In this document: positions 1-14,314 of the stretch, piece by piece | Layout: every line of letters starts with the position of its first letter | Position numbering within the stretch: position 1 is the stretch's first letter | Source of the DNA: Oryzias latipes | Lineage: Eukaryota; Chordata; Actinopteri; Beloniformes; Adrianichthyidae | Direction: 5' to 3' | NCBI RefSeq assembly: GCF_002234675.1 | Contig: NC_019866.2 | Coordinates: forward strand, 12,801,261-12,865,260 | DNA: 64,000 nt | Made by a program: the position numbers and the translations under genes | The notes under the pieces: generated by a model | Told to the model about the DNA's origin: nothing | Seen by the model: only the letters and a program-made list of their open reading frames with translations | Database searches by the model: none

Positions 1-484
1 AAAATTGACTTTGAGCTCTGTGTTGTACCAACAAACACCTGAAGGATCTGGGCCATCACCTGACTGGGAAATAACACCCTTATTTGTTTACTGAACAGCC
101 ACATTTCAAAGAAGCAGTTGAACAGACTGCAGCAGGTTGAATTTGTTGTACGATGATAGGAGGCGACTCAAAGCAGCAATAAAAACGTGTATCATGAATC
201 TTACCAATAACATGAGCTTTAGTCCTGTCTGTATTTTTCATTTTTCATATTTTTAGCTCTTATTTTTATTAGTTGGTAAAAAATAGGTTTTACTTGTCTG
301 ATCTCACTTCATATTTAAATCTACAGTTGGGGTAGCAACAATGTGTAAATCTTCTTTAATACTTGATTTTTATACCAAAGTTCACACTGTCTCATCATAT
401 GTTCACTAAACTTTATATTAAAAAACCAAAACTCAAATATGGATATTAACCTTTGATACTTCATGGGCCATTCTTCTGATCCAG

Positions 485-3400
485 GCCACATTTAAGAGAT
501 ACCAGACGGAGCACAAGATCAAACAAGACTCTCTGGAACGGTCCCAGTCCGACCTGAAAAAGCTGAGGAGGAAGAGCCAAGGCAAAAATGCTAACAAGTA
601 CGAGAACAAGGAGAGTGAGGTGAGTCTGCTAAGAAAAAACCGCTCCCACAGAGACCTGACACACGTTCCTTCTTTGACGCACACACTCAGGCGTGTTCGT
701 ACGTTCATAGATACTCAGACACAAACGTTCATTCATAAACCTTGACGTCTGAGACGTCAATGAGGAGCAGCAGCAGAGGGGTAGTGTGTCAGATGATTGT
801 GTGTCTGTTTGTCTAGTCTGGTCGAAGAAATGTTTGGATTCTGTGTGCCGTCTTTTTTCATGAGGAATCATACTTTCATTGTTCATCCTACTTTTATTGA
901 GGCATCTGATTGGTCAGTTTATAACTTGAAAAACTTGAACTAAAGAAGCACTGATGAAAAAACCTTTCAAAATTTCAACATAAATCTGTTTATTTAGAAA
1001 ATTATTTTAATTCACTCTTTTTTTTTAAATTCATAGAAACGATTTAGCTAAGTGGCTAAAACTTAAAACTATTGTAGTAGGCTGTTTTCATGATAGCACC
1101 CCATCAAGTTTAATGTCAAAGCTCAAGCAGATCTTATATAACCAGCCTACCACTGATCCTGTCGGGCAGCCAGTTTGCCTACGTCTGTGTGCGTGTGTTT
1201 GTGCGTGCATTTGTGTGTCCTTTTAAGGGTTTGTGTATTTTTGTCAGGAAAGTCTACCCTGCCCAGGGCCGGTGGACTGGTTGCACTAACACAGAAAAAG
1301 GGAAAAACCACAGCTATTCGGGTTCATGCTGATTTTGTTTTAGGATTTGCGGACTTGATTCTGCATATACTATATTTTAAAAACTGCAGGAGAGGTTGTG
1401 GTATAATATCTGCTGGCCAAAACGAAAAAGCAAACAAACATCTCATTCACATATTTCTTTGTGGTGGTAGGCTGGATCAAAGTCCTGCATGGAGCTCCAT
1501 AAGCTCTGCAGTCTGTGGAGCAGCATGTGGTGTTAGGATTCAGCCTCCTGCTGCTCTCTTTCCATAGAATGCACAGGTTAACACCACCGTTTATGCTAAG
1601 TTAATTAAAGCAAAACAGGTGAGCAACTGTAACATACATTTGAAGGTGGAGCAGCACCTAATTCAATAGATTTTAGCAGCTTTTTATATTTCCTTTTTAG
1701 ACGATATCTTGCTATTGTATTTAGAAGCTCAAACTCAATTGGACTTTATATACAGTATATATTATTTATTGGGATTTTGTGCAAGCCAGAGTACAATGTT
1801 TCTTCTCTTTAAATGCAGATTTTACTCTTTCTGTTCTCATTTTCTTTTGCTCTTAAAATTTCTCCTTGTTTTTTTTTTCTCACCTTCCCACTAGGCCAGG
1901 ACTCGGCCTGGAAATGAGCTTTCCTTCTCACTTTCTTTCTTCTCGCTTCTTGCTAAAGGCCAGACTTGTGGCTTAAAAGGTTCCAGAGACACAGCAGTGG
2001 GTCTGTAAACAGGCCAGCATGATATCAGAGCGCAGAGAAATGAGCTTGAAGCTTCACATGATTCACTGATCACCAGAGACCCTTCAGAGAGACGCGATGG
2101 GAAACTAGCACAAAGGTTTGGAGAAAGACTCATACAAACTGTCGAAAAACGAGTCCAGAAAAACAGATTCCATTCATGGTCTTAGTTTATCAGCCACTTT
2201 GGTATTGCTGATGAGGAAAATAAAAATGTATTCTTTGAGGATAGTTTTTTTGCTCTTTTGAATCTTTTTAACTCGTTTTTTTCTTTTCTTTTTTTTAAGG
2301 CAAAATGTTTGCAGCACCGCCTTCTCATGAGAATTTGAAGACTTTAAAGATGTGACTTTATGAATCATAACATATTTTAAATTTGATTGTTGAACTGCAG
2401 TAAAACACTAGTAGGCATCCAAAAAGCAATGAATGTAAAAGGACAGTAAGTTCAAGAGATGCTACATTTCTGCTGTTTTGTACGGTTGGTTGTTACAGAA
2501 ACTTGCGCTTACTTGTTTTGTGCATGCATGCATGAATCCAAGCCAGTTGTGTGATGCTTTTGAACAAAAACAATGTCGATCATTCTTAGTGAAAGGTAGC
2601 GTCATGTGTTTTTGTTGGACACTTTCTTTAAAATTAAAAAAAGGATTTATGAAGTGCTTATGGCAAGGACAGATTTTAAAATCAAGACACCTTTTTTATA
2701 ATTTAGCACATTTATGTTTTTGTTGCATCTGGATGTCTATTTTAATTTTTTTTTACCTTAAACCTAACACTCTAATAGGATCAAAACAAATTTCCTGGTT
2801 ACTGGATTTTGTAGATTGCTGTAAAAAGCCCTCTACTGCTGCAGCTCCCTGGTAAATGCAGCCATTTAAAGGCGGCTGCTGTAAGCCATGAACAGAAAGG
2901 TGTGTGTCTTTGTGTCAACAGCCGTTATAGGTGTGTCAGTTCCAGCCAGTTTGATGAGATGTGGATCTCACAGGGAGCTTCAGCAGCACCAGCCTAGTCA
3001 CGGTTGTTGCCTCATCCAGGAGGTACACAAAAGTTCAGATAAATGCACTAACACACCATAAAGAGAGGAACACTTTAAAGTCCCAGTGGGTTTTTTTTTA
3101 ACACAAACATAATTAAAAGACAAAGTATGAAGTGACGAAACCCAAACACGTGCTGTGTTTAGTAGAGGGCAAAACGATTGAAATGCTCTTCTAGGAAAAG
3201 CGATTAATGTTTCAAACTTTTACATTTGTTAATTCTAACAATTCAAAAGGTTTGCAGCCGTGAACAGTTCCAGGCCGATCAGTAGAGCAATGGGGAATTC
3301 AGGGATCTCTGCAGAGCCGTTGGGGTAACGGACCTTATATGTGTAACAAATGCAGACCTTCAACAGAACATGAGACGGAATCTCTCTGAGGTTGACTTTA

Positions 3401-6400
3401 TTGGTTTTGCTCTCAGTTAATTGTCCAGGTAGCTTTGATGGTACCAGATGTTGAGGCATCTTCTCTCTTCACTATGAATTCATGGCTGTCCGAAGAGATC
3501 ATGGCATCTGGTCTTTCACAGCCACCATAACTTTCCTCGCTGTCCATCTTTTTCCAGGACTCTGTGGGTCCACTGCTTAGGCGTCAGACGTCTAGCTACA
3601 CAGAATTAATTTGCAGATACCCCCTGTGTTGTTTTCTTGGACATAGTTTTTGCTGAGCAGAAGTAGTACATTAGAAATTCACATCTTCCTTGTGGGCTGG
3701 ACCATTGGCATGGAGCAACCCTGCCCCCATTTCCTATCACCCATCTGCTGATGCGCTCTCCTGCTAGCTTACAGCGCCTCACACCCCCAACCTAACATTA
3801 CTGGCACAACAAAAAATTCCATCCAGCCGTACAGTTTTGAACCAGATGCCAGCTCGGACGAGGGAATTGAAGACGTATATGGATCTAGTCGCCTACAAGT
3901 GGATGCATCAGAATGGAGCGGAGCAGGAAGCTATTGCCCCCCTGTCATCTGCTCTTGAATCACAGCAATTTGAAGAAAGAAATAGTAAGAAATGCAGTTT
4001 TAAGCTTAATTGTCTTTTTATGTTTTATATGTTCTGCAAGACAAAAAAACAAAACAAAAAAAACAACACCAAAACGTGATTTTAATCGGCGATTTATTAA
4101 ACCCGAAGAAATCTACACCACATGTACATTTATTCACTACGCAACGATCTCTGATACTGCCTCTAACTTCTTGTATCTGATGTTTGTCTTTGTTTAAAGC
4201 TACAAACGTCTTGGTATCCTCTGTAGTTTGTCCGTCTCTAAGCATGTGTAAATCCAGGCTCTTAGTAGGATTGTGACAAACCTTCTCTGTCCTCTCAGGC
4301 TTTTGCTTTCAACCCAGTCTGTCAACACAGCAAACTATACACCAACAATACCTGTGTGCCTGCTCGGGAGAGATTAGGATTTCCAGTAAAGAGGCGTTCT
4401 CTTTTCATTTAATTCCTCCATGTGGGGTTTGTGTATATATCAACACTGACAGGCTTCTGTGGCTGCACGCCATGTGTATGGAAAGATAACGGCTCTACAA
4501 ATGACCTCCTACTAACTGTACTTGCAGAAGAGTTTCAAATGAAAATCAGAGATTTGGATTTAACTGAACTTATTCTAGTTTGTAGTTGACCAAATAAACA
4601 GTGGAAGTCCAGAGTTTTGTGTCGCCCTTTAAATTTAGAACATGGATCCTTTTATACCCATTTGAATTCAAGACCTTGTATCAGAGCTGGTTTTAAGAAA
4701 AGTGTTAACACTAACCCTCAACAAACGGGTCATTGTTTTCCTCACACTAAGTGGTTGACAAAATTGTAATGTCCTTCAGGGACACTTGGTTACCGTAAAT
4801 TCTGGGCTATAGAGCTCACCTGATTACAAGCCACACCCTTTACATTTTTAAAGGGTAAACTATGTTATACACACACAAGCCGCACCTGCATGCACCCACA
4901 TTTAAACATGTTATAGCGTATGTTCTGCACCTCTTCCACAGTCTCAGAGATGGAGAGGGACAAGCAAACACAAATGGCACATAAGCCTTTATAGCATTAT
5001 AGTCTATTTATTTGAACACACAAACAGGCAAACAGCATGGAGGTCATTTCTTCTCACAGCCAACTCAGTCATGGTGAGGTACTTTACACCCACGATTCCC
5101 CACTTCCCATGAGTCCTAGGGGCTGAAGGCGGGACTAACCCCCGGGTCGCCACACTGTGTTGTAGATTAAGGATGTGAATTTGCTGAAACGTGCGCTGCG
5201 CGTGTGTAAGAAGGAGGAGGTAGTGCGTGCAGCGGAAGGCGGGGAGAGCGCGTGTGCAGCGCAAGAGGGAGTAAGAGGAGGAGCAGCGAAAGTGTGTTGG
5301 GGGTGTGCGTTTATTATACAGAGTGAAAGAGAACTGTAATAAAAGGTTTCCCCCAGAAGAAGATGAATGACTGAAATGACGGTAGTCTTATCTGGTAGTT
5401 ATGTGTGAAATGCTGTTTTTCAACGGTGAGCTAAATTGCTTTTTGCTAAAAATGTGGGGCTTATTGCCACTTTTCTGTGTCCTTTCACAATTAAAGAGGT
5501 TTTTAATTGTGAAAGATGCTAAACTTGTATTCTTTTTTAAATGCACACTTAACTTTTCTAGAAAGATCAGTTTTGAAGGACTTTAATTAAACAACTTTTA
5601 ATATAGAAATGGGCAAACACATTTTGGACATTGAAGTTTTCTCAAGACCCATTTAACAGGCTGCAACATAATATGAATCCTCTGAAAAATAAAAGTGATA
5701 TTTCTTTCAGGCAGAATTAGTTTTTCCCAGGTTTCTTTTATTAATATTTTTAGTTTTATTTCAAAGTGGTGCCTTTAAAATCCTTCCAAGTCAGCTTCTT
5801 GTGAATAAGCTTCTTCAAACAGGTTAGAATGTATTACGTCTTCTCTTGAGAGTAAAATCCACTTTAGTTCTCCTTTAGGTCTTTTTTAAAGCCTGAATCA
5901 TTTAAACGGACTGAATGTTGTTTTTCTCTGCATGTCCTCAGTGCCTGGAGACGTTGACCAACCGACAGACGGACATGCAGTTGTTCCTTGCAGACGGCTG
6001 TAAAGAGGCTCTGCTGGAGGAAAAGAGACGCTTCTGCTTCCTTGTTGACAAACACTGTATGCTGACATATCAGTTTGGTTCGTTCCACGATAAGGTACGA
6101 GTCTCCCTTCAGTAAAAAAACTTCTGTCTGTGTGGTTGCAGTAACAAAGCGTCCCTAGGTTTAGACCTTTTGATTGTCTTAAACCATAAACTGGTCTTTC
6201 ATGTAGAGAATTCCTTCAGAATTATGTTTTTTTTTAATTCAGCAGAGAAATTCCTTAATAATAAAGTCCAGATTCTTTTGCTGCCACCATTATGATCTCG
6301 TTTCCCTACTGTTTGTGCTTTGTTTTTTCTTGTTTTCCTTTAATAACTATCCCTCTCCCGCTGCTAAGACCAGAGACATACTGAGTGAAAAGCTGAGCAG

Positions 6401-9400
6401 CTGGCAAGAACAGTGCAAGGACGCCACCAACATTCCCGAAAACGTGGTGGCTATGATCGAGGGCCTGCGCGTACCGGTGTCCATCACACCCATGCCGTCG
6501 CCCTCACCGTCACGACACAGCGTGGTACGAAGCAGAGTTGGGCACAAAGAAACACTCTAATGTTAGATCTCTGAACACTTTTGCATATTCCACTGTGTCT
6601 GTCACTATCTGGCAGATTGCTTTGGTTTTTTCCATAAAAGCTTTTCTTGTTCTAATGGATTAAATAAAGACTAAACCTAAAGTGAACACAGCAGCTATGC
6701 TGCTAACATGAGTGTTTATGCTTTGACAGAACATTCATCCTCCTGCTCCGGCTCAGAAAGCTCTGGCCAGCCCTTTGGCTAACATGTTCACCCAGGACAA
6801 CACCAATAGCGTAACCACCTCCTCCCACACCAATGCAGGTGAGCTTTTGTCTCTCTGCCACTCTGGCTCCAAATTAGCATTTTTTTGTGTCCACGAAGGT
6901 AATGATCACAGAATTTCTCCTCCCATTTTCTTTACTTCACAGCATCGCTGTCTTTTCTGGTTCAGGTTGACTTTTATTTCAAACAAATTGTCAGTTGAAA
7001 TGGTTAAACATTTCACAGTATTTAGACAGGTGTTTAAAAATCTTCACATCTGCTTTGTTTTCATCTGCATGGCCCCCACCAACTCCAAAATATATTTTAA
7101 ATAGAAAGGATCATTTTGCAGTTAAATCAGAAAAATAGAATGGGATCATGCAGCAAACTGGTCCAATGCCATTGTTTTAAATCTGACATTAATAAATCTC
7201 CTCCTCTTTCCCTCCTCAGACCACGCGAACAGCGAGGATAACGGTCTTGGCAGGTCTGTGTCTGTAGCCACAGGTCTGAATAACATGGTGAAGAGGCCTC
7301 GTGTGCGCACCATCTTCCCCCACACTGCAGGGAACAACAGCACGCTCATCAGCTTTGACGAGGGCGACATCATTATCCTGCTCATCCCCGATGAAAGAGA
7401 CGGCTGGATGTACGGAGAACTGGAAAAGAATGGAAAGTAAGTGTTTCTGGCTCATGGGCAGACATCCAGCACCAAAAGGACAATATTTTCTTACTAGTCT
7501 TGAGAAGTTGCTCACCTGAAAACCAGGTGGATGATGGTTGATATGGATGATTAATCCTCTATAGGGGCTTTCTCCAAACTTTGAGAAAAAACACGACCTA
7601 TATTTTTTCTCTTTTCTATATACCGGTAATCTAATTCTGAAGGAAGTTTTATTTTGGAAAACTACTGGATTTTCTCCACCATGTCCGACTCTGTATCAAT
7701 GCATGTCAAGTCACTCGATCACGTCGAAAATCCATCCGCTATTTTCTTAAAGCAGCTGCACCAAGCCCTTAATTGAAATTCCTTAGCTAGCAAAGTTAAG
7801 AAAAACAAACATATTTGGAAAGTTATTTTTCACAGAAAAGAGCCAGTGAGGAAACGGAAGATCCTTTGACTTCAAAAAATAAAAGAAAGCTGCGTTTAGC
7901 AGATCCATATGAGATTTTTTAACTCCGCATATGGATTTATTGTTACAGTTGTTCCCTTAAACTAAAAAAACAGAAAATTTAGCCACCTGCTGTCCAATGT
8001 TAGAAGGATGCTGCTGAAGTTATTCAAACGGTAGATTATTTAGAAAATACCAGTTTTAATGGCCGTTTCTTTTTTTCTTTTTTTATTTACCTGTTAGATT
8101 TATTTTGGGTTCCACTATAGCATAGGTTATGGGTTATCTATATCACATTTGAATGGTTTCTACAGGAAATCTAGTGTCCAAATAAAGCTTAAAACAGCTG
8201 CAGATGTTTTAGAGGAGTTAAAGGAAAATGGAAGCTTAAAAAAAGAATCGGACGCCCACTTCAGCCTCGTACTGGCCGGACCGTGACGATATTATCTGAC
8301 TTTAGACCGGTCTGTGCCGTGAAAAGGTTTGGGGACCACTATATATATAGTAGCCACGTTCTCCAATCACAGGATTTGTTTTGAAAGAGTAGGTCGGGTG
8401 GTTTCTTGGTGGGTTTCTATTTGGACCAAAAGTTTCCCACTTTGAGTGGTCTCTGGATCCTTTAGGCTGGCCCAGACTGTTCCAGCTGATGACTCTAGGC
8501 TGGGTGGCTGAGCTGAAACCAACAGATCCTCCAAACTGCAGCCATTCCCTGAGGGCTGGGACGGGTTGCGGCAGAATGGAACGTGTCTGTGTTCCCCCCC
8601 ACCACCCAATGCACAGCAAAGGCATTACCAAGCCAACTCCCAACACCATTGATATTTTACTTTTTAAACAAGGATCTGATCTATTTCCTGCAGAAGTGTG
8701 TGCTTGAATTTTAATCACTCGTCTGGTTTGATCTTTATGACTGCCAGGGGAAATTGCACGTTGGAAATAAATCCCAGAAATACTGATCAAGGGGTGAAAA
8801 AGGAGGCGCTGCAGCAGAATAACACTTTGTTGTTGAACCCTCAGTGGTGCTGACAGGGCGTGGCTGGTTCATTGTTTCATTGTATTGCAAAAAAAACCCA
8901 CAATCATAAAGGCTTTTATCTAGCTTTCATCAGATGCCCAAAGGGTTACATTTGTTATCGTGTTTGTCACAGCGAAATGTGTCTGCAGAGCTGCAGCTTT
9001 GGCTTTAATAAATGTGGCTCTCTGGCTGTTATCCCGCCTCTGAAATAAATCAGCTTTGATGGAATATTCCGGCATCTCTCCTGACGACAGACTCGGATCA
9101 ATTTGTTTATTGTTTCATGATTGGTTATCAATAAGGAAAACTCAGGTTTTCAGTTCAACTGCAAAGTTTTGTTCTATTGGTTTAACCTGTTCTGTAACAA
9201 GCACTTCCGCAGGTAAAAACATGCCTGACATAAACAAATGATGTGTTTCCTGTCTCACTTGAGCGTTACATCACATGCACAGAAAAGAAATATCTAAAAA
9301 TGCTGTCAAACTCAAAAAATGCTCTTTAATTTAGTTGAATCTCTGGTTTCCAGAACCGACCCTGCTGTTCTCCGCCAACAGATTCTGAATGTTTCATGCA

Positions 9401-12400
9401 AATCCCTGCCTATGGTGCTTATTATCATTTGGCCAGCTTTTCTTCACATAATCTTGTTCGGCTCAATGAAAAAATGTCAGGTTTATTTCGGTTCATGTGT
9501 GGGTAGCAACAAATGGTTGCAGCAATTTTTTTCTTTCTTTCTTTTTTTTACTTTGAGCGGCGACAGAAAGTTAGTGACTGGTTTATCGAACCGCCGCAAA
9601 GTCCAGACCGACTCCGGTTTCCTGGGTGTCGGCTCAAAACGCTCACAATGAGACCTTTGACACAAAAGACTTTCTGCGTAACTTCACCTAGTCACAAACA
9701 GGAAAGGAGGAGGGGCGGGTTGAACTTCATGAAAGGATTTCAAGTCAAATTCAACAAGAATGTATATTTATTCTTGTAAAGATACTCAATTACTGTGAAA
9801 GGTTCCCATGTGTTCCCCTAACTCCTGGTGTGTGTCTGTGCTGCAGGAGGGGCTGGTTCCCTTCATCCTACTGCCGCGCTCTCACAGAGACTCCCGTGAA
9901 TAACAACAGGTAAGGGGACTCCACATTCCTGCTTGCTCGCACAAGCCGGTTTCACGTTGCACCTGCCTGTATTGTTGGCGACATTTCCTCTGGTTACTCC
10001 TATTGAAGTGATAACGTCTCGAATCCTGCGGGTACTCTCCTGTTGCTCAACTTTTGATTCCTGTTGTCCTTATTCTGCCTGCAGGCCTCCGACTGTTTCA
10101 GTTCAAACATGAATGTTTCAGGTCCTGAATGGTTAAATGTAGCCAACTAATATTTGTCTCATAAGGTTTATCACTTTTTATTTAGAGTTGGCCCAGAAAA
10201 ATTCATGATTTCTTTATCAAAAGTTTGAACTTTTGTGACTCATCCATCATCCTCTGGTCCTACAGCGGGCCTCCTGCCCCGTTCCGCAGCAGGAGTGTGG
10301 TCAACCTCCACCATCAGGACACGGAGACAGATGAGGCCACCATGGTGCTCCCCCCAGCGGACTACTGCGACGTGCCGCAGCGAAACGCCATTAAGAACAA
10401 TGTTTCCTCCTCTAGCAGCGTGGTCACAAACAACCACCACTATTCCTCTCCCGCCACCGCCGCCCCCCCAGCACCGTTGTCCTCGTCTGATCACAGCGCG
10501 GTGAGTTCGGGGCTCCTGTTCATTCACATTAAAGAACGTATGCAAATACTGCTGGCAGCCCGTCTGTTTAGGAAAAATAGTTCAAAGGAGGGTGCTTTTC
10601 ACTGAAGTGTCTGCTCTGACAGGCTCACCTGATACCCGGGGCTACAGGACCCGCCTCCTTATCTTGACTGCTGCTGACATCACATGTGTGTTTTAGTGCT
10701 GTCATGTGAGCTTCAGATGACTACCCTGGAAATGTGACCACACTCTGACACACTTTAGGCTAGCAAGGAGCAGAAAAAGGAAGTAAATGGTTGAGATTGA
10801 AGGAGCTTGTTGTCTGTGGAGGCGTTTTCCTCAGAGACGCTCCTCGAGGTTCACTAGGTTGTGTTGGCCTTTTGCGTGAGGCGGTGATGCTCCAAAAGGA
10901 AGTGCTAAATGCGTGCCGACTACATCCTCGGTAGCATCCCTTAAGGCTACGGCAGAAACTACGTCAATGGAACTTTTACTTTTGATTTAAAGACTTACTA
11001 GCTGGAAAAACAAACCTGTTCATTCAGTGTTTTGAGGACACAAACATCACCCATCTCAGTTTGCAAACCCTGTTTGTCTTGACTGAAATTGAAGATGGGA
11101 ATGAGAAAAAGTTCTGGTTATAATGGCTTTTTAGAGCCAGTTTGATGAAAATCGTGTTTTGTGTGTTTTTAACTGGTTCTTGTTCCATTTTCTGATGATA
11201 CAGGAAAAATTCAGCTAAAATGGAATTTCTGATTTTTTTTTTTTTTTTAAATCATTGTGAATCAGGAGCAGACATAAAAATTCAGTTAATAATTGTGTCA
11301 TAGAAAATGCACTATGTGGGCCACAAGCTCTCTCCTCTTCACTGGGGAGGGAAAAGGGGATGGGGTCGCTCTGCACCAACAGTCCTGCCCACAGCCCAGA
11401 GGCAAATTTCTATTGAACTCACGCCGCTCTGCAGAAACTATGTCCTAGAAAACGACACAGGGTTTGTTTGTTCTTTGGCTAAAAATAGCATAACTATTAA
11501 GATCGCTGGGAACACTTTGAACATAGATCAAGAGATACTCTGTGTGGGACTTTCAACACAGACACAAACACTGCATTCAGAGCCATCTCCCATTCCAACA
11601 GCTAAAACTCCCATCTTTATGAATCTCTTTACATTTGCCTTCTATGCAAATTCCCAGGCAAAGCTGTGGTTTGTCTTTATGAAAGTGTTTAGGTCCTGCT
11701 ATGCTGGATAAACACCAATGTGTTTGGTTAAGTGCGGCTCAATAAAGTTGCCCCGTCTTCATCGTCATTTACACAGCCTTTGCACTTAGGCTAAAGCGCC
11801 GCTGCTTTGGACTTCCTGCTGTCTTTCCACGAGTTTCTTTTCAGAATCTGCTTGATCTGGAGATGGTGTGTGGTTTCATGTGCTACAGCTACAACAAATG
11901 CAAATATTTGTCTGACCTCATTAAGCTGCACTGAATAGAAACTTGTTTTATTGGATTTGTTTGATGTTGTTTGGTCTCCAGTTGCAAATGTTAGTTTCTA
12001 TGCAGGCAAGAAAACAGAAAAGTCCTCCAGCCATCCAGTTTAGTTTCCACTTCCTTAGTGTCACTGACGGGAATCTGCGCCTGCAAAGCCGTTTGGTCCA
12101 GATCAGGGGGACGTGGAGTTTTCCTGGAATGCTGTCACCATAAGAGAAGAATACCCCCCCCCCTCCCCCCACTGCTTTGTGAGGAGATACAGCACCTTAA
12201 GAAAATTTTCAGAAAATTGACAGAACAGCAAAACGTTGGGAGTCTTCTGGAGAAATAATGATAAAAACCGGAGAAATGAGCCGAGGTTGTCTGAAAAGAA
12301 GTTCCAGGAAGTAAACGTGAAGATGTTTTGTTTGCGAATATTTGAAGTTCACGTTGAAAGAATTAAAGGACAAACTTTGATTGACAGGTGTGTTTTTCTG

Positions 12401-13742
12401 TAAGTAGCACTGTGTGATTTTGTAAATATTTGTCAAAGAAGTGAAGTGGCAGGACCTGCTGAGAACCAACTGTGGTCCAGAAAGACGCTGCTGACCTCTA
12501 GTGGACAAAACGGTGCAGATTTATGCAACCCAGGCTGAAGCAAACAGTCAATGATTTCAAATTCACCACACCTTTCTGTTTCCAACATCATTTTTAACTT
12601 TTAGTGATGGAGGCTGTTGGACCACCTCCTACATTTTCTGGTGCTGACATGCCAAGGTGCAAAGATTTCAAACATGGCTGCACGGTTAAAATACTTTAAC
12701 TGGTTTACTTTACTTCCCATTTGGGGTTTTAATGTTTTTGTTGCACTCGTGATCTAAAATTGCATTTCCAAATGTTTTAGCTTCTCTAAATTTAGAAAAA
12801 AAGGTTTTTGGATTTTCCTCTTCCTTTTTATTATTTTTTTTTTTTTTTTAGAGGCAGCCGATTTTTAGATATTTAAGGTAGAAGATGTTGCTTTTTTTAA
12901 TCCATTAATGTCACTTCCTGGTCTTTTTATTACCAAAATAAAAGTAGAAAAGAAATCCACAAACAGCAGCTTGGTGACTGAAGTCTGACTTGTTTCTGTT
13001 GTAGGAGGATTGATGTAGACATGAGGTTTTGAAGCAACTTGTGCTGCATTTAGAGAAGTTCATGTCTAGAGTGTACAGTACATTTATTTGGCATGCAGGG
13101 TCTTAAAATTTTTAAGCAGAAAGTTAGAGATTCTTCTACAGTTTTACCTCTGATGTTCTGAGGGAGTGGCAGCCATCTTTTTAGTGTCAAAGGCTATTTA
13201 ATAAACTCTTAATTTAGTATATGACCAAAAACTGACGCCAAACTATCTGTCTTGATGTTGATTCCATTTAGTAATATTTCACTGGGATAAAATGTTTGTT
13301 CATGGAAAATGTGACGCTTGAGTTTGCAGCGGTTTCATGTTTCACATGTTCTCGTGATGTGATGCTGCACGTTGTTTTTCCACATTAGACACTGGTCCAT
13401 TCACACGACTCATCAATCGAATAGACCAAGGTGCTGAAGAACACGTGTAGATGCATTAAAAACTGCAATAAATGTCTGATCGACCTCTATTGTGAGGTTT
13501 TATCGTCCACCAAAAATGAGCTTTCACAGATGTCTGTTTCTCCGCAGGGGGTCCAGTCCAACGGCACCTCCAGACCTCCGCCCGCTTTCCTCGCGTAAGT
13601 CATGTGACCACACCAGCGTTTGTCTCGCTCAGTCATGTGTGTGTCGCTCATCTGCTGCATCCTCCACAGCGGAGGGAACCCATTCGCCACAGTGAGGCTA
13701 CGTCCAACTGTCACCAACGACCGTTCCGCTCCAGCCATCTGA
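485..13742 (+). CDS. baiap2l1: baiap2l1 (IRTKS), 3' part of the gene, 5' end outside window
   Basis: Codes for BAI1-associated protein 2-like 1, an I-BAR adaptor that bends membranes and links Rac/phosphoinositide signals to actin. Coding exons read as: 485-619, 5942-6094, 6369-6524, 6730-6838, 7220-7436, 9847-9909, 10266-10500, 13548-13594, 13670-13742. All joins keep frame and use GT-AG. They give 395 residues against about 511 in human, so roughly the first 115 residues lie upstream of the window. Exons 1-3 hold the end of the I-BAR helices ([20 protein letters not shown] is nearly identical to human). Exons 5-6 hold the SH3 domain, with [19 protein letters not shown] and RGWFPSSY. The tail ends [20 protein letters not shown], as in the mammalian protein. 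A proline/serine-rich linker lies between the I-BAR and SH3 domains. The last intron is only 75 bases. Assignment is very secure; exon edges come from homology and splice consensus. Confidence 0.95.
3700..4100 (+). repeat. MITE-like repeat, copy A, in a baiap2l1 intron
   Basis: Shares long segments with the copies near 35 kb and 46 kb: 'gtacagttttgaaccagatgccagctcgga', 'gacgtatatggatctagtcg', 'acaagtggatgca' and 'gaatggagcggagcaggaagct', in the same order. Its left end is not clear; the right end lies near 4098. Confidence 0.65.
4790..5345 (+). mobile_element. degraded DNA-transposon-like repeat, family not assigned
   Basis: Opens with 'taccgtaaattctgggctatag...cacctgattacaagccacaccc', a decayed form of a motif (CCGTAAATTCCGGACTATAAGCCGCACC) that I recognise from dispersed fish and vertebrate repeats. 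The body (5170-5300) is GC-rich, unlike its surroundings. No transposase frame remains. Confidence 0.4.
8225..8345 (-). mobile_element. hAT-like transposon end, in a baiap2l1 intron
   Basis: 'gaccggtctgtgccgtgaaaaggtttggggaccact' reads in reverse as AGTGGTCCCCAAACCTTTTC...GACCGGT, similar to the ends of hAT elements in vertebrates. A second, weaker 'ggccggaccgtgacg' lies 40 bases before it. Confidence 0.45.
11125..11470 (-). repeat. MITE-like repeat, copy D (one end), in a baiap2l1 intron
   Basis: On the minus strand it has 'gagcttgtggccc', 'tgtctgctcctgattcacaa' and an end 'ttttcatcaaactggctct' that line up with the copies near 46 kb and 35 kb. The other half is missing or too diverged to see. 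Confidence 0.5.
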
Positions 13743-14284
13743 CCCGTCCTCGCAAAATCGATTTCCCTTCAGCCTCCGCCCGGTCAGCTGATCGAGTCCT
13801 CCGCCACCACCGCGCTGCAGCTCGTCCTGAGGGAAAGTGACGCCACCGGAACCCCGGATCATCCTGCAGCGGCGTTCTGACACAGCCGTGTTTTAGGGCG
13901 GATTTTATTTACTGCTATTTATGACATGTATGTTTTCTACGTTTATTGGCGTCTGTGGTGGTGAGACCTACAACACCACATTTCTGCCTGCAATCTAAAC
14001 AAATAGTTCAAATGATATTTATATTGCTGTTGCTTGTTCATAATCATGCAGGCTGATTGAACTGTTGCCATAGGCCAGGACTGTTGGCCGTTCACATCTC
14101 GCCTTCAGGATTTTGTCAAACGGCACATGAGAGCGCTTGTCCTGGTGAACAGACACTTGAACATGACTATAGCCTCCTGAACCCTTTTGCCTTATGTATA
14201 AACCAGCTTTGAAGACATTATGTTGCATTATTTGCTCCCCTGACACTCACAGCTCAGTTTGTCCTCAACCATATTCACACATGC

Positions 14285-14290
14285 AATAAA
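14285..14290 (+). terminator. baiap2l1: poly(A) signal of baiap2l1
   Basis: AATAAA lies 543 bases after the baiap2l1 stop codon and is the first good hexamer in the 3' UTR. Cleavage would fall about 10-30 bases further on, inside the 3' end of the convergent bri3 transcript. Confidence 0.6.
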
Positions 14291-14308
14291 AGTTCATGTA
14301 TTGAAGTT

Positions 14309-14314
14309 TTTATT
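14309..14314 (-). terminator. bri3: poly(A) signal of bri3 (minus strand)
   Basis: TTTATT on the + strand is AATAAA on the - strand, 863 bases after the bri3 stop. It faces the baiap2l1 signal with only 18 bases between the two hexamers, so the two mature 3' ends should overlap by a few dozen bases. Confidence 0.55.

Noticed and set aside
5170-5300. CpG island promoter of an unknown gene
   Set aside because: The GC-rich stretch lies inside a transposon-like repeat within a baiap2l1 intron and has no downstream coding exon.
8302-8790. 162-codon open frame on the minus strand in a baiap2l1 intron
   Set aside because: It overlaps a hAT-like transposon end and has no recognisable motif, no start context and no partner exons; composition looks like chance.
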